Source: Chaetomium olivaceum
Taxonomy: Eukaryota; Ascomycota; Sordariomycetes; Sordariales; Chaetomiaceae
Assembly: GCA_039881045.1 (NCBI GenBank)
Contig: JAYWVB010000034.1
Coordinates: forward strand, 1-64,000
Length of the DNA: 64,000 nucleotides
Direction: 5' to 3'
Shown: in pieces, positions 1-12,516 of the stretch
Layout of the letters: each line of letters starts with the position of its first letter
Numbering within the stretch: the stretch's first letter is position 1
Made by a program: the position numbers and the translations under genes
Notes under the pieces: generated by a model
Told to the model about the DNA's origin: nothing
Database searches by the model: none
What the model saw: only the letters and a program-made list of their open reading frames with translations

Positions 1-2606
1 GGCTCAACCGGCCGGCGGAAATCCGGGGCTTTGAGAGCCTTGAGGTCAGCTTGCCTTGGGAAATGCAATTTGCCCATCCTTGGACGTGGATGTACAAATT
101 TACTCACCCTGGAAACAGCTCGTTACCACGTCGGGTAGCCATGCCGGCGTAGCAACAGCGTTTGAACAAGAATAAAAAGTTTCAGTTCAGTTACCAGGCG
201 TTTCCCCATTAGATATAGACTAGATTGAACGTCTTGAATATACCCATCTCAATCTACATACCAGTGCACTGCAGCATTTAGTCAACACATTGTCGAGTTG
301 ATTAATTCTTTCCACCCCCAAACCAGAGGAGTAACCGTGACGCTCTTCTGTTAGGAGATGACCCAGTTGTAGAACAGATCGCCTTGTCCAAAAAGGGCGA
401 GGACTTCATCTCAATTACCGACGATGATGGCCCGGAGTACGACAGCGTCGACGATGATGCCGGCAATTCCAGTGGTGTCTCCGACCACAACTTTCTGCTG
501 GGATGGGACGTGAATGTGTGCATCAACGTTGTGATAGGTGCGTCAACACTGTGGTTCAAGACAGTACACTGCAGATGTGCCCAACCTCCCCGGGCCTGGT
601 TCGCGGTAGAAAGTCGGCTTGATAGTTTCCCCGAATACCAGATGGAAACCGATCACCCGCTGGCTAAAGAAAAGCTGAACACTAAAAAGAAATAAGTCCA
701 TGTAAAAAAGAAAAGAAAAACAACAAAAATGATAAGAGATGGAGGAAAAGAATGGTTAAAGGGAACAGAGTAAAAGGAAAGTAAATAACTAGAGTAAAAA
801 GATATTCACTAACTAGACTTTCGGAAAACATTCAATTCGTTTCCACTGTGTATTACAACACGAGCCTCTGCACTTGGAGTCCGGCTTCATGTGGTGAAGA
901 CTCCTGATTATTCCCAGCCTTATCCCCGCCTACCCTTCCTTTCCACCGTCTCCTGGAGGGCCGAACTGATCCCGAGGACCCGGTGAGAAGCCCGGACTAC
1001 CAAAGTAAGGCTGGACCAGGGGTGTGTCGGTGGAGTTGGGAGGTTTTGGTAACCCTCCGAATGCCGATTTTTCCGGCATCCAACCCCGCTCCCGTGTCCA
1101 AGCTTTTTGGGCGTTTCGTGAACGGCCAGAAATGGTGGGTTCACGCTAACGCGCTGCAGCCGCAAAACAGAGCTGAAACGAGGGAGTCCGCAGGGAGCAG
1201 GAGTGATCACGGACGTACAGCATCGGGCAGCAACGGGCTGGCACCAATAACTATCAGCAGTGTACAAACCCTGTCTTGGCAGGACGAGAGGTTGGTTAAT
1301 TTAGTCAACTGCAAATAACAGTGTCGCCATGTATTGACGGGCAAGAATGGACGCAGGGTGAGATACAGTATGAGAAGATGCGTCATTCGTATATGGATTT
1401 TGTTTGCACTTTTACCCCCTCAGTCTTATTGCCAGCGTGGCTGCAACTGTTTCGTTTGTTGCTGTTGACGAGTGGAACTTCAGTTTCTACATGAGCCTTC
1501 GTGCATTGCAATGCTGAACAGGGATCCCCAAATTCCACGATTGAACTCACGGTCTTTTACCCTCAGTTTGAATCTCAAAATGTAAATAGGTCATAGTTTC
1601 CGAGTTCCAAAATTAAATGTTATCTGCGTTCTTTGGGATATTTTATACAATTCTTAATAGACAATTTTATATTCGTTTGTTCTCAATATCAAGGGGCCTT
1701 CGGCATAGAAACTAGCTGATGTTGTGAGAATTTGCTGAACTTGACACCCCATTTCGGCTGCCCACCGGTTATCCTGCATCTACCTATCCTTGCATCACCG
1801 ACATTTAGTGTAGCTGTCGATACCCTCCGACGTTTAACTCGGCGAGGAAATGGCCGCGTTTCGGTGCCCCGGGACCATCCTTAAAGCCGGCAGATCCCCT
1901 TTTGTTTTAGAAAATCCGATCTCCAAAACGCCGCAACTCACGAAAATCGCTGTTTAGGGGGTTCTTGCCTCATAAACAGAGGCTTAGCGCTTTTTTCCGC
2001 CGGTCTATTGGCTTTCTGGCTTTGACATTCACCTGAAACAATGGACAGCTGAAGCCCCAAGTCACAAGTCCCGGGGCCCGCCAGGGGTTCGGACCCGGAC
2101 CACTGCAGCCAAGTCCATCGTGAGGTTACATTGATCGCCCGACCAGAAACACCCACGGACGGTGACAGATCTCGCGGGCATGGCGGCAGATCGACGAGGA
2201 GATGCGATTGGACTCCTGTTTCCATATTGATAGTTTAGCGCTCAACAATTGTGTCGTTTTGTCTTGTGTCATGATGCTGCGCCTCGTGTTTCTTGCCCAG
2301 ACAGTCCAACCCGGATTTGGGCTCGGCTTGCGATCATGGAAGAGGAGTGTGAGACTTTGAGGAGGCCTCGAGTGTAAAGGATATGGCAAAATCCACAAGT
2401 TGCACAGGTATAAAGAGATCAAATCGTGACGGTGAATGAGGAGAACCAGCAGGCACAGCTTCCTCGACTCACCAGCCCCTTCAGTTCTCCAGCACCGCTC
2501 TTCCTTCTACTTCACACTAGCCCTGGCGGCATTCAGCTTATAATCTTATTCTTTTGCCATTTATCCAACAACCTCAACGAACCCTCAAGCCAGCCACCCA
2601 ATCAAA
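1..2606. other. Left intergenic region, no supported gene
   Basis: I see no gene I can support here. A short acidic open frame on the plus strand near 384-695 has no convincing start, splice sites or family resemblance. The stretch at about 1560-1700 is visibly AT-richer than its surroundings. The last 200 bases hold the promoter of the Egh16-like gene. Confidence 0.5.
2409..2415 (+). promoter_or_regulatory. Probable TATA box of the Egh16-like gene
   Basis: A TATAAAG element lies about 190 bases before the ATG at 2607. It is followed by pyrimidine-rich leader sequence, as is common ahead of transcription starts in filamentous fungi. The assignment rests on motif and position only. Confidence 0.4.
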
Positions 2607-3690
2607 ATGCATCCGTACGAGATCCTCCTCCTCACCCTCCTCGCCACGCCCACCACCGCCCATGGCGTAGTCACCCTCGTCCGCGGCGCCAACGGCGTCG
2701 ACATGCCCGGCCTCTCCGGTAAGCCCTCCCTTCCCCACCCCTCAACCCATCCTCCACTGCACCAGCCCATTAACACACTCACAACGCAGTCGCCGACGGC
2801 ACCCCCCGTGACTGCTCCACCAACCGCTGCGGTTCCCAAGCCGACACCGCCATCATCCGCGACCGCGAGATCCGGTCGGGACAGGTCGGTCCGCTCGGCC
2901 GCACCCAGGGCAACGGCCCCATCGACCCGGCCACTATGATTGCCGCCTTCATGGGCACCGGTGGCACGCCGCAGGTGAATGCGGCGAATGCGTCTGTTGG
3001 AGTTGAGGATGACCTTTCTGGGCTGGGACGTGGTGGTGCTGGCAGGGGTGGACGGAATAATGCGAAGAGGGAGGAGGGTGGTGCGTTTAAGGTGGCCAGG
3101 CAGTTTCTGAAGGGACTGTTTGGCGGCGGCGGCGGCGGTGGTCTTGGTGGTGCTTTTGGTGGTGGCGGTACTGATAGCACGGTGGCCACGGAGAGTAATG
3201 TTGCGGCCATGGCTGGACAGGGCGCTACTTCGGGTTTGCCGACCTGTGCGGATGACGGGACGATTCAGATGGTCTTTCATCAGGTAAGTACCCCTGTTGT
3301 TGGGAATACGAATGAGTGGTGGCTGACGGTGTCGGGCAGATCAACCAGGACGGGGCGGGTCCCCTCGACGCCGCTGTTGATGGCACTTCCGGCGGTACTG
3401 ACCCGGCTGCCTTCCAGCGCGCCCAGGTGACGCAGGATGTCCCGGGCCTTGGGTTCCAGGGGCTGAGCCTGGCCACCAACAAGGACTTCCCCCTTACCGT
3501 TCAGATGCCGCAGGGCATGACCTGTGATGGCACGGTTGGCGGTGTGGAAAATGTCTGCATCGTGCGCGTGCGCAACGGCGCTGCGGCTGGACCGTTTGGT
3601 GGCAGTGCTGCGTTCACCATGAGCGCGGGTGCTCGGAAGCGGGCTATCGCTTACCGCCTCAAGAAGAGGGCCCAGACCTTCAACGCCTAA
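2607..3690 (+). CDS. Egh16-like (gEgh16/MAS3-type) secreted protein
   Basis: Three exons, 2607-2718, 2790-3283 and 3340-3690, give 318 residues. Both introns have GTAAG donors and CAG acceptors, and all phases close. The start is the first ATG after the TATA box. Residues 1 to about 18 form a signal peptide ending near TTAHG. The mature part has the Egh16 layout: a conserved N-terminal half with paired cysteines (DCSTNRCG), a Gly-rich low-complexity insert around residues 170-195, and a C-terminal half with conserved cysteines (GMTCDGT, NVCIVRVRN). The family was first described in powdery mildew and as appressorium-expressed MAS proteins of rice blast. Members are secreted and linked to host or surface interaction, but no biochemical activity is established. 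The family call is by recognition. Confidence 0.85.
3122..3169 (+). repeat. Gly-encoding GGC/GGT repeat inside the Egh16-like gene
   Basis: A run of GGC and GGT codons in exon 2 encodes an almost pure glycine stretch with a few Leu, Ala and Phe. Such trinucleotide tracts change length by slippage, so the tract probably varies between strains. Confidence 0.8.
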
Positions 3691-4300
3691 TATCTCGACT
3701 GGGGCGAGACTTTGTGAATGGCCATCGGCTTTACAAGAAGACTCGGGTATCTGACGCAGGAAGGGTATGTCGGAATGAGATGATATTATGAGAGCTTAGA
3801 TGTGTTTAGTTTCTTGCGTTTGTTGTACATGTACAAATAGATTTGCTAGTTAGGTTTTGTTGCGTAGTAACTAGACCGAATGCCTTTCTCGCCATGTATC
3901 ACTACATGCCAGTTCAATGATTTGAATGATTCGAATTAATTCATGCACAGACTTCTGCTATGCCGATTTCACTCCAATGGGTATCCAAACGAAGCGCATA
4001 AGCAAACCGGAATCATAAACTCATATCCACATCATGTAACGGGCTGTGCCCGAGGTGGGCCTCGGTAACCCTCGGCCAGCTCACGTACAAGCACGATCCA
4101 CCGAACCCCTGGATGAAGCTATTCCCAGTTGCCCCACAGCACACCGAACATTCTAGCAATGCGCTCGGGCCACCGCACTCGCGATCATAAAGCAGCCACG
4201 AGCTGCCAGACTCCCTCATCTTTCCTTTTCTTCTTCAAGCTTAGTGTACTCGTAGAGTCGTCACCAGCTAGTTGCAATATACTCCTGGGACCGTTACACA
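3691..4300. other. Convergent intergenic spacer
   Basis: Spacer between the 3' ends of the Egh16-like gene and the convergent permease gene. It should hold both 3' UTRs and polyadenylation sites. I see no gene in it. Confidence 0.6.
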
Positions 4301-6050
4301 TCATACGCTCTTGAAAACCTTATTCCACCATTTCGTACGCTGTTGCCGTCCCGGTGCTGGTTGCTTCGCCTCGTCCAAATCCCTCCGCCTCCCGGCCTGC
4401 AGGTCGATCTCATGCGCCTTCCACAGCTTAGTCTTAAATATCAGTTTGTACACGATATAAATGACACCAAACAGCGGTAGCAGAATGTACGCGTCCACGA
4501 ACAAGCCGGCATTGAATGGCGCAAACGTCGACCATCCCTGGATGAGCGCCAAGAATATGTTGGCCGACAGCCCAAAATAGGCATTGTAGGGGTACCACAT
4601 CGACACAAACGGCAGCTCGTCCTCGGTGTGTCCCTGGGCTCTCCATGCGGCGCGGAAGCGGATATGCGTGAAGCTTATGGAGGCCCAAACGAGGAAAGTC
4701 GAGACGCCGCTGAGGTTGACGATGTAGCTGTAGGCCTGGCTGGCGCCGGTGCTGACATTCATCATGCTAAGGGCACCGCAGAGGTTGGTGAAAACAATGG
4801 CAGGGATGGGCACACCACGCTTGTCGGTCCAGCCCAGGAACTTGGGCGCCTTGCCATCTTGGGCCATGAAGAGGAGGGTACGGCTGCCGATGTAGATGGA
4901 GCTGTTGACAGCGCTGAGGCAGGTGATGAAGATAAAGGCGTTGATGAGGTGGACGCCGCCTTCCCAGCCGGCGTTTTGGAGGGCGATGGTCATTGGGCTG
5001 CGCAGAGCACGGCTGGAGCCACCGATGAGATCCGGAGCATTGGCGGGGCAGGTCAGGCCGAAGAAGAAGGCGCTGCCCATGTAGACGACGACGATCCGGA
5101 TAAAGACCTGACGAATGGCGAGGGGCACGGCATAGCCGGGGTTTTTGGTCTCGGTGGCTGCGACTGCTACAGACTCAACGCCGGCATAAAAGGTGCTGCA
5201 GAATACAAACACGGAGGCGACGCCCTTGAAACCGTCGGCGAACGCGCCTGGGTCGTTCCAGTACTGAAATCCGATGGCGTCGGCCCCTTTCACGCCGCCA
5301 GAGGCGTAGCTGCTTATTGTTAGTCGGCATCCAACTTAGGGAGGGTTCGAAGGGGGCAAACTAACACGATGCTGAAAATGAAATAGGCAATCAAGCCGAT
5401 AATCTTGATCAATGCCAGCCAGAACTCGGCCTCCCCAAACGTTTCCACACCGAGCAATTGGAAGCCGAGGAACGCGAACTACCATGCTGTCAGCTCACCA
5501 CCGTACCAATTCAGCCTCTAGACCAAAACCAACTCACCCAAAAGAGAAGGAAGTACCCATATAGCTGCACTTTAGGACCCCAGTAGACCATGATGCTTGA
5601 GATGACATTGTACTCGTTCGCCAGCACGCAAAACCACACGATGTAGTAGTTCCACCCCACAGCCACACCAAAAGCCTTATCCACAAAGCGATCACTTAGC
5701 GCAGTGAAGGCGCCACCTGTCGGATACAGCGTCGTCAACTCGCCGAGACTCTGCATAATAGAGAAGGCAATAATGCCAATGACAGCAAAGCCGATCAGCA
5801 GCGAGGCAGGCCCGCCCGCCGACAAGGCGCCGCCGGAACCGATGAGCAGGCCCGGACCAATGATGCCGGCTAAGGCCATCATAGACAAGTGACGGGTCTT
5901 CAGGCCACGCTTGACACCGCTATGCGGGTCGATGACGCGGAAGTCGTCCGAGTCGGAGCCCGTGGCGGCCTCGGTGGTGGTGTCGTGGTCATGGTTGCGG
6001 ATGGAGATGTTGTCGTCCTTGGTCGGATTCGGTTTGAGTTTGCCGAGCAT
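4301..6050 (-). CDS. Amino-acid permease (fungal AAT/YAT family, GAP1-like)
   Basis: Three exons on the minus strand, 6050-5538, 5478-5366 and 5309-4301, join in frame to 544 residues. Donors are GTGAG and GTTAG, acceptors TAG and CAG. The start ATG is followed by a hydrophilic N-terminus of about 45 residues. After this comes the conserved entry to TM1 (LKTRHLSMMALAGIIGPGLLIGSG), characteristic of yeast amino-acid permeases of the APC superfamily. About 12 membrane segments follow. The middle of the protein carries the family motif KYWHDPGAF in the form FQYWNDPGAF, and later the family's FYAGVESVAVAATETKNP segment. The protein should import amino acids by proton symport at the plasma membrane. 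Which amino acids cannot be read from sequence. The gene is convergent with the Egh16-like gene, and no partner gene is adjacent. Confidence 0.93.
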
Positions 6051-7501
6051 CGTGTGTGCTTTTGTAAGTGACAGCTACCGGAGACAGAACGGGAACACGG
6101 GAACGATCCAAGACTCCGTAGCGATCAATGGAGTGAACCGGTTGATGTTTAAGTGGGGGTCGACAGGCCGGTTCCGGCAAGAAACGGCGTCGATCAGGGA
6201 CCAAAAGGCGGGAGGAAGGTGGGAGGAGGAGCAGGAAGGGATTGCAACATTGCTCCCGACAATGGGGGTAACGAGAATGTTTAAGGTTCTGCGAAGAGTC
6301 GGCACAAGCCAGGGATGACACTTGTTCGTGATCCTGCTGCAACAATGCCGACTGGCTCGCCTGCACTCATCCCCCAACCCGGTGGTATCCCTGTGGCATC
6401 CCAGCGCCATCCCTCCATCTTCAGCGAGTGGCCGCGGTTCCGGGGAGGAGACACGACTGGAAACGGACAAGCTCTCGCCATTTTTCAGCAAAAGCGCGAG
6501 GACCGGGATGGTCGCGTGGGGTTCAGACAAGGAGCGAAGGTTTCGGTGGTTTAACAGGTTTGCGGGAAAACACTGCGTAAGGCTGTTAGCAAGGACAGGG
6601 AAGCTTTCTCGCATCAAGTCTGCCTTGAATCGCGCAATCTAGTGTATCCACGTGATTGGTTGGGGGAAGAACATCCCACGCGACACCCCACGCGGACCTG
6701 AACGTGGATTGCTCGCTGGACCGTGACATCATCAGCTCCGCTCAGCCCAAGGGTTTGCGCAAGGACAAGCCTGGTGGATCTCGAAAACCAAATGCGGCGT
6801 AATCTTAAATCATTGAGGGAAACTAGGTAGTCAGTGCTTGTGAAAAATATCCATCCGAGGACCGAAACAGATATAAGGGCCAGGGACTAAAATGGCTTAT
6901 GACACCTCACGCTTCCGTCAGTTCAAGGTATTAACTTCAATGCTTTTCTACCATCTATGACGTTAAATCTAGATGAAAGGATCTAGATTACCACTACTAT
7001 GTACTTACCCTCCTTAGAAAATCAGTACTAACGCGATTACTGGCCGTGTCCAGGCATATTTATCACCCTCGCCCTCGTCCATTTTTTTAGTCGCATTTCG
7101 GAAAATAACTTCTCCCCAAGGTGTAGACTTGAACCCTCTCGGTTTCGGACCGTCTCGTGCCTCCGTTGAGTTGCTCACCAACTAGCGTATGGCCTCATGG
7201 TACGTTGGGAACGACGGAACATCCTCTATACCGTATTTTTACTTGTACAATCTAAAGACTACTCATTAGCATAGGTATCCCAGAGAACAGACCGTAACTA
7301 GCACAGGGAGTCGACTGATCTCTTTCTCTTGGGACTGACTATGGACAACGTACCGATGTCAAGCCCACGCTTTCTTGCCAAGGGAACCATACCTATCTAC
7401 TAATTCTTGGTCGCGTTCACTTGACTTCTTTTTGGGAGACCACATGGGACGTGAACGCAGGTCCATTGGTCTTAGCTAGACTACGGCTATTTGCGCTAGA
7501 G
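6051..7501. other. Intergenic region upstream of the permease
   Basis: The first few hundred bases should be the permease promoter. The rest lies beyond the 3' end of the C2H2 gene. Several short open frames overlap each other on both strands here without splice logic or recognisable protein, so I call no gene. Confidence 0.5.
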
Positions 7502-10321
7502 CTACCTGGAAGGCTGCTCGTCGAGAAAGTATCCATAAGGCGCTTCAGTCCCTCGAGACCCTTCAATCCCTGGAGACCCTTCGATCTCATCCGATCCCCA
7601 TTCAGTAGTCCTGGGAAGCCCTTCAATCTCAGGGTTATCACTTAAAGATAACGACGGGGCAACGGCGGTCGATTTCATTCGTCCGCGCAACCAGCTGAGG
7701 AGCCCAGAGGGACGAGGGGGCTCGGGGTCAACCTTAGAGTTTTGGTGCGTGTGTTTGTTATCGGAGTCCGCACCATCGTCGCTTAGGTAGGACCCGACTC
7801 CGACGTCAGACGCGGATTCCCAATCCGAGCCATCGTCAGGTGCACTGTCATGGGGCTCCAATCTACCGAAGTCATGGTTCAACGGTTGGCCTTGCTTTTG
7901 GTAACTATCCTCGGGGGCCGCCATGGAGGCTCCGATTACACCAGCGGCGCCTGGTGCAGTTGTAGCCATGCCTCTGCGAGAACGGCGATGCTCGTTCCGG
8001 CCCTGCTCCTGCCTCACTAGCTCGGTGAGCCGGCGACCTATGGCTATAATTTCCTCATCACTCGTCGTTATCTTCTCAGACGACGCTTGGGGATGTTGTT
8101 GATCAACGTGTACTTCCCCATCGCTTCCATGATGTTGATGTGAAGAGTCCCTAGCCCGAGGGCTGAACGTAGGGCTCCTGGACTGCCCGATGTATCCTTC
8201 TCCATAGGCGAGGTCGGAATCGATTGAGGAGGAGGACAAGTTTCCAACGGATAACCTGAAGTCGCCACGCTTCTCCTTATCCTGGCGTCGTTGGCCGCCT
8301 TTGCTACTGGGCGAGGACGGCCACGGAAAAAGGTAGCGCAAGGCGCGTGATGGGCGCGTCGGAAATGACACAATCTCCTTCGAGGATGAGTTAGAGTCAG
8401 AGTAGCTGGATTTGCGGGCAATCTTCCTTGGCTTAATATCAGGATCGAGAAAATAGGACTCAGACCAGTTACTATGCTGGCTTTCTGGGCGTGACCTATC
8501 CTTCAACTCGCTGAGCCACTCCGTGATCGAGGACCTGGAATCGAAGAACTCTCCCTGGATAAGTCTCCGGATGTCATCGATGCTGGACTTTTCCTCCGTG
8601 GGAATGTACTCTGGGACATCAGGCCGTTCGCCAACTGCCCAATCCAACAACTCGGATTCCTCAAAATCTTGCTCCAAAGAGTCTCGTCTTCCTCCGTGGC
8701 CTTGCACAGCATGGCTGCTATCCGATGACCTGTCTACCGCATCGGCATCTTGGTCATCGAGCGGGGGAAGACAGAATAGCGCAAGGCGTTCCAAATGAGT
8801 CTTAATGTGTTTTTGCATTTCAGCAACGTTGGCAAAGCCAGATGGGCAAAGAGGACAGTCTCTGTGAGGTTGGAGCGATGGGCCAACGGCGGCTGCAATG
8901 AGCTCCGGGGCGAATTGATCCGAATTGGTATCTGAGGTGTGATTGTTGTGGTACTGCTGGAGGTGCTGGACGTATTCTGGCTGTGTCTCAAACTCGCTCG
9001 CGTGAACATGGCAATGCCATACACGAGTGTGAGTGGCTTCATGGTCGAGCCAATCTTGGTGGGAGCCGTACAGACGATTGGGATCAGGGCACCTTTCGTA
9101 CGTGCACTGATAGGGCGTGAGGTCGTGGATGATGTGGGATCTGATTCGTGTTAACGCTCACGTGTGATATTGTTGAAGTTGGCAGACGTACTTCCATCCG
9201 GCTTTAGTCAAATACTCGCGAGGGCAAATGACGTGGCAATAAGGGCATGTGAAAAAGTTGGAGGTCGTATTCCGGATCAGACTCTCGGGAGGAAGTGGCC
9301 ACTCTATCTTCCACCGCTGAGTCATACTGGTCGAAGCTTGGCTCTGGTGCGAGATGACGGACTGGAGATCGTCTAGCTTGACCTGTGTTTCATCTAGCTT
9401 CGTCGCAGAGGTAGCCAAAGACTTTCCAGGCGCCGACGGTGCGTCTGCTTGTAGTGTATCGCCCGGTAGCTGCTGTGGGGCCCGGGGCGTTTCTTCCACC
9501 TCGGGCATTTTGCCATGCGGATCCTCAAGCCCCGTATCGGTGGTAGGCCCATGGCTAATCCTGTTGGCATGCTCTTTCCAATATATGAACTGCTGTTTCC
9601 GTCGGGCGTTGGCAAAGCCGACCCTCCTTACGAGAAAGTTCTCCTGGGATATGTAAGACTCGAGGGGTTCCGATGTACCGAAGCTCACAAGCAGGCTCTG
9701 TCGCTGTAGATATGAAACGGCGACAATTTCCGCCGTCTCCCGTTCTCGAATATAGTTCTCGCGCAAGTGAGCTGGAACATGCTTGTAGAGCTGCCGTGTG
9801 GTCCTCTGAGGGCGGTTGCGAGGATGCCTTATCTTGGTCGCGAGACTGTAGAGCGCGTCTAACGCTTCTGTGATGCTGCGCTGACGGAAGTCGACCTCGT
9901 GAAAAGAACCATCACTAGGCTCACTCACGGCATCCCCATAGGTAGAGCTGCCGGCAGAGCTACCAGTATCACCATCTTCTTCCTCAAATGGGCGTCTTTC
10001 GCCTCGGCTGATGGACACGAGGTTGTTGAGATGATCTTGGAGATTTCCCAGAATTTCTGCGAGACGCGCTTTCACAACCAGGGCGTCGCGGACTCTATAA
10101 TCCAACGATGCATGGCCTTGACGGTGAATCCCAAGGTTGCTTGAGAGTAATTCAAATCGTTCTTCATTCCGTAATTCCAGGTTCGAGGTCGGCGATGCAT
10201 TTGAGGCATCAGTCAGCTCACGGAATGCTTTGAATATCCTGGTGGCCAACGTGTAGAGCTCGACCGATTCCACATTCGCATTCCGGGATCCACGGGCATA
10301 CGGAGATGAAGGCGACGCCAT
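7502..10321 (-). CDS. C2H2 zinc-finger-type protein with acuF-like region
   Basis: Two exons, 10321-9192 and 9140-7502, with a 51 nt intron (GTACGT donor, CAG acceptor), give 922 residues. The ATG at 10321 (MASPSS) is chosen because the open frame further upstream contains no ATG at its 5' limit. A helical N-terminal region (VELYTLATRIFKAFREL) is followed by a basic/acidic linker and then closely spaced Cys/His units. The units begin with TCPYCHVICP and continue through YQCTYERCPD, WHCHVHASEF and RDCPLCPSGF. The zinc-binding block ends with the pattern MQKHIKTHLERLALFCLP, typical of the fungal C2H2 domain associated with acuF-like proteins. The last 270 residues are Ser/Asp/Glu-rich and probably disordered. 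These proteins are common in filamentous ascomycetes, and their function is largely unknown. The gene is head-to-head with the DUF7580 gene across about 350 bases. Confidence 0.82.
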
Positions 10322-10671
10322 GCCTTTAGTGGGGCTAGGCGAGGTTGACGCGTTTGAATTTCTAGGTTGCTTTAGCACAAATGTACGGATACAGTATACT
10401 ATTGATGTGAGTGGGATCCCGTTGAGGGTTTCGTGAGGCTCTGTCGCAAAAACGAGAATGGCTGGCTGGGCTTGGCCTGCTGTGCCTCCCTCCGACAGTC
10501 CGACGTGTTTCCGGACCCCGCTCCCAGCTTTGAATACCTTACTATTTTTAAAATATTGCCTCTCTCTCTGCGCACCGTAAGGTTCCCACCTCACTGTTCC
10601 TTCAGCTTAATATGCAACAGGCATAACCGAGCTTCATCATCGGCATTATCTACACACCCCAATGCACCAAG
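10322..10671. promoter_or_regulatory. Shared divergent promoter region
   Basis: These 350 bases separate the start codons of the C2H2 gene (minus) and the DUF7580 gene (plus), so they must hold both promoters. A coding-like minus-strand frame continues into the region but has no ATG, so it is more likely 5' UTR. I see no clear TATA box. Confidence 0.55.
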
Positions 10672-12516
10672 ATGTCTGGTTTCGAGGTCGCCGGGGTTGT
10701 GCTGGGAGCCATACCACTCGTTATCTCAGCGCTTGAACACTACCGCAGTGGGAAAGGAACGGCCAGCTCGTTCGTCAAATGGCGTGGGCACCTCGACACA
10801 TTGATATTCCGCCTCAAGCTCCAACAGACATTCTTCTATCTGGACATTCTAGAGCTACTACGGGTGGCCAACGTTGACGAGCTGGAAGACCGCGTGGATC
10901 TCACTGAGGAGGAGTGTATTACCATTCTCTCCGACGCTAAGACTGGGAAAGGCGTACGGGAATTCCTTGGGCCGCTCTACAACACATTTGTCGAAATACT
11001 CGCCCGCTACGAGGCGTGCCTAAAGACTATCGCCGGAAAGCTTGGGCATATACAACGGCTGCCTGATGTATGCACATATCCCTTTCCCTTCCCTCCATAC
11101 CGTAATGTAATGTCATAACTAACTTTACTAGGCACCAAAGGATGACCTGCGCGCGATTCTCCGCGCCAACCCTCCCCAGGCCGGACGGTTTGCCTTTAAA
11201 GAAAGACTGTCGTTTACCCTCGAAAGGGGTAGCCTCAAGGTGTTGCTGGAAGAGCTTCAAGAAGACCGCCTCTCGCTGAAGATCATAATCAAGGGGCTAA
11301 AGACCCAACAGGAACATGTGACTCGCGAACCTTCACGAGATGCGATCGCTATGGTACGACGCCTCACTCAGGTCCAAACCCTGGCCACATCCCTGTTTTC
11401 AGCCCTCAGCAAATGCTCTGCCTGCACCTGTCGACCTAAGCATAGTGCTATGGCCCGGCTCGAGAGTCGAATCCCAACCCAGGGGGCATGGCAGAAACGA
11501 GGGAAGAAGTCGGAGCCTACTGTTTTTGACATTGTTCTGCCGTTCGAAGACTCTGTATTCCAACAAGCATTGGTGAACGCGATGGAGCCCGATGAAAAGA
11601 TGAGCATAGCTTGGTACGTGACCCTCGGCTCCATCAGAACGTTGCTGATATATCTACTAACCCGAAGTACTGTAGTATAAGCAGCAGTGCGTCACCACAA
11701 CTGCCTGTACTGTCATTTAGGCCGGGAGCCCAGTATATCGGGCCAGTATTCCCTTTACCGAGTCAACCGCGCAACAGATCAGAAATCAATGATCTTTGCC
11801 GGAACGCGAGGGATGCGTGGGAAAAAGGCGACCTTCTTCACCTTGAGCTCGTAGCTGACATGCTCCGGGTCGCTCTGACCGGAGATCGCAGTCCATCACC
11901 CCCAGCCAAAATAACAACCCACATAACGCTTGAGAACTTTCTCGTACATGGATGGGAGCACGACGAAACTAGGCTTACACCGCGGCAGCAAACCCGCTTT
12001 GCCTTCGACATTGCCTCATCCATGCTGCAATTTCAGCGGACCAGTTGGTTCAGTTCGGCTTGGAACAGCAAAACCATCAAATTTCTCGTTGCCAACACAG
12101 CCAGCAATTACCCCAACAAGACAACCACAGCCATCGTTGGCGTCTTTGTCGAGCAGGAGCTCCAGCTATCCGTCCAACAGCAACGATCACCCGGGATCTT
12201 CGGACCCGAACCACACACGGCCCTGCTCGAGCTTGCAATCTTACTTCTTGAGATATGGCACCACATACCTTTGGAAATCTGGGCTTTCCGTGCTCAGACC
12301 GAGGTTCGAACGCCAGATCACAGAAAAATCGCCGCCACACGCTGGCTGCAATCAACTTCCGAGAGGCTTCCCCCAACTTACTTGAGCGCCATCGAGCAGT
12401 GTTTGGCCATATGCTCGGGCCGATTGCGGTACTGGGAGGACCGTGAATTCCAGAGGTACTACTGCGAGAATATTCTCAAGCCGTTGCTGGAGAGCTGCCA
12501 AGCGTGGATTGGATGA
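10672..12516 (+). CDS. DUF7580 protein with hydrophobic helical N-terminus
   Basis: Three exons, 10672-11067, 11132-11613 and 11676-12516, give 572 residues. Donors are GTATGC and GTACGT, acceptors TAG, with a CTAAC branch site in the second intron. The protein opens with a hydrophobic helix (MSGFEVAGVVLGAIPLVISA), a start shared by many fungal DUF7580 and HeLo-type proteins. A long helical region fills roughly residues 60-330. The C-terminal DUF7580 region carries LTPRQQTRFAFDIASSMLQF, a WNSKTIKF step, the LLELAILLLEIWHH segment, and a terminal YLSAIEQCLAIC block. The order of these blocks resembles a degenerate kinase C-lobe, which I regard as inference. Molecular function is unknown. Its divergent partner is the acuF-like C2H2 gene. 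Confidence 0.85.

Noticed and set aside
384..695. Acidic open frame of 103 codons on the plus strand near the left end.
   Set aside because: Begins with a non-ATG or arbitrary start, has no recognisable domain or clear splice partner, and a competing minus-strand frame covers the same bases.
2585..3280. Long minus-strand open frame of 231 codons.
   Set aside because: Antisense shadow of the Egh16-like exons; Arg/Thr/Ala-rich translation without domain.
7085..7190. tRNA-like sequence on the minus strand with a B-box-like GGTTCAAGTCT.
   Set aside because: The T-stem does not pair beyond two base pairs and no matching acceptor stem is found.
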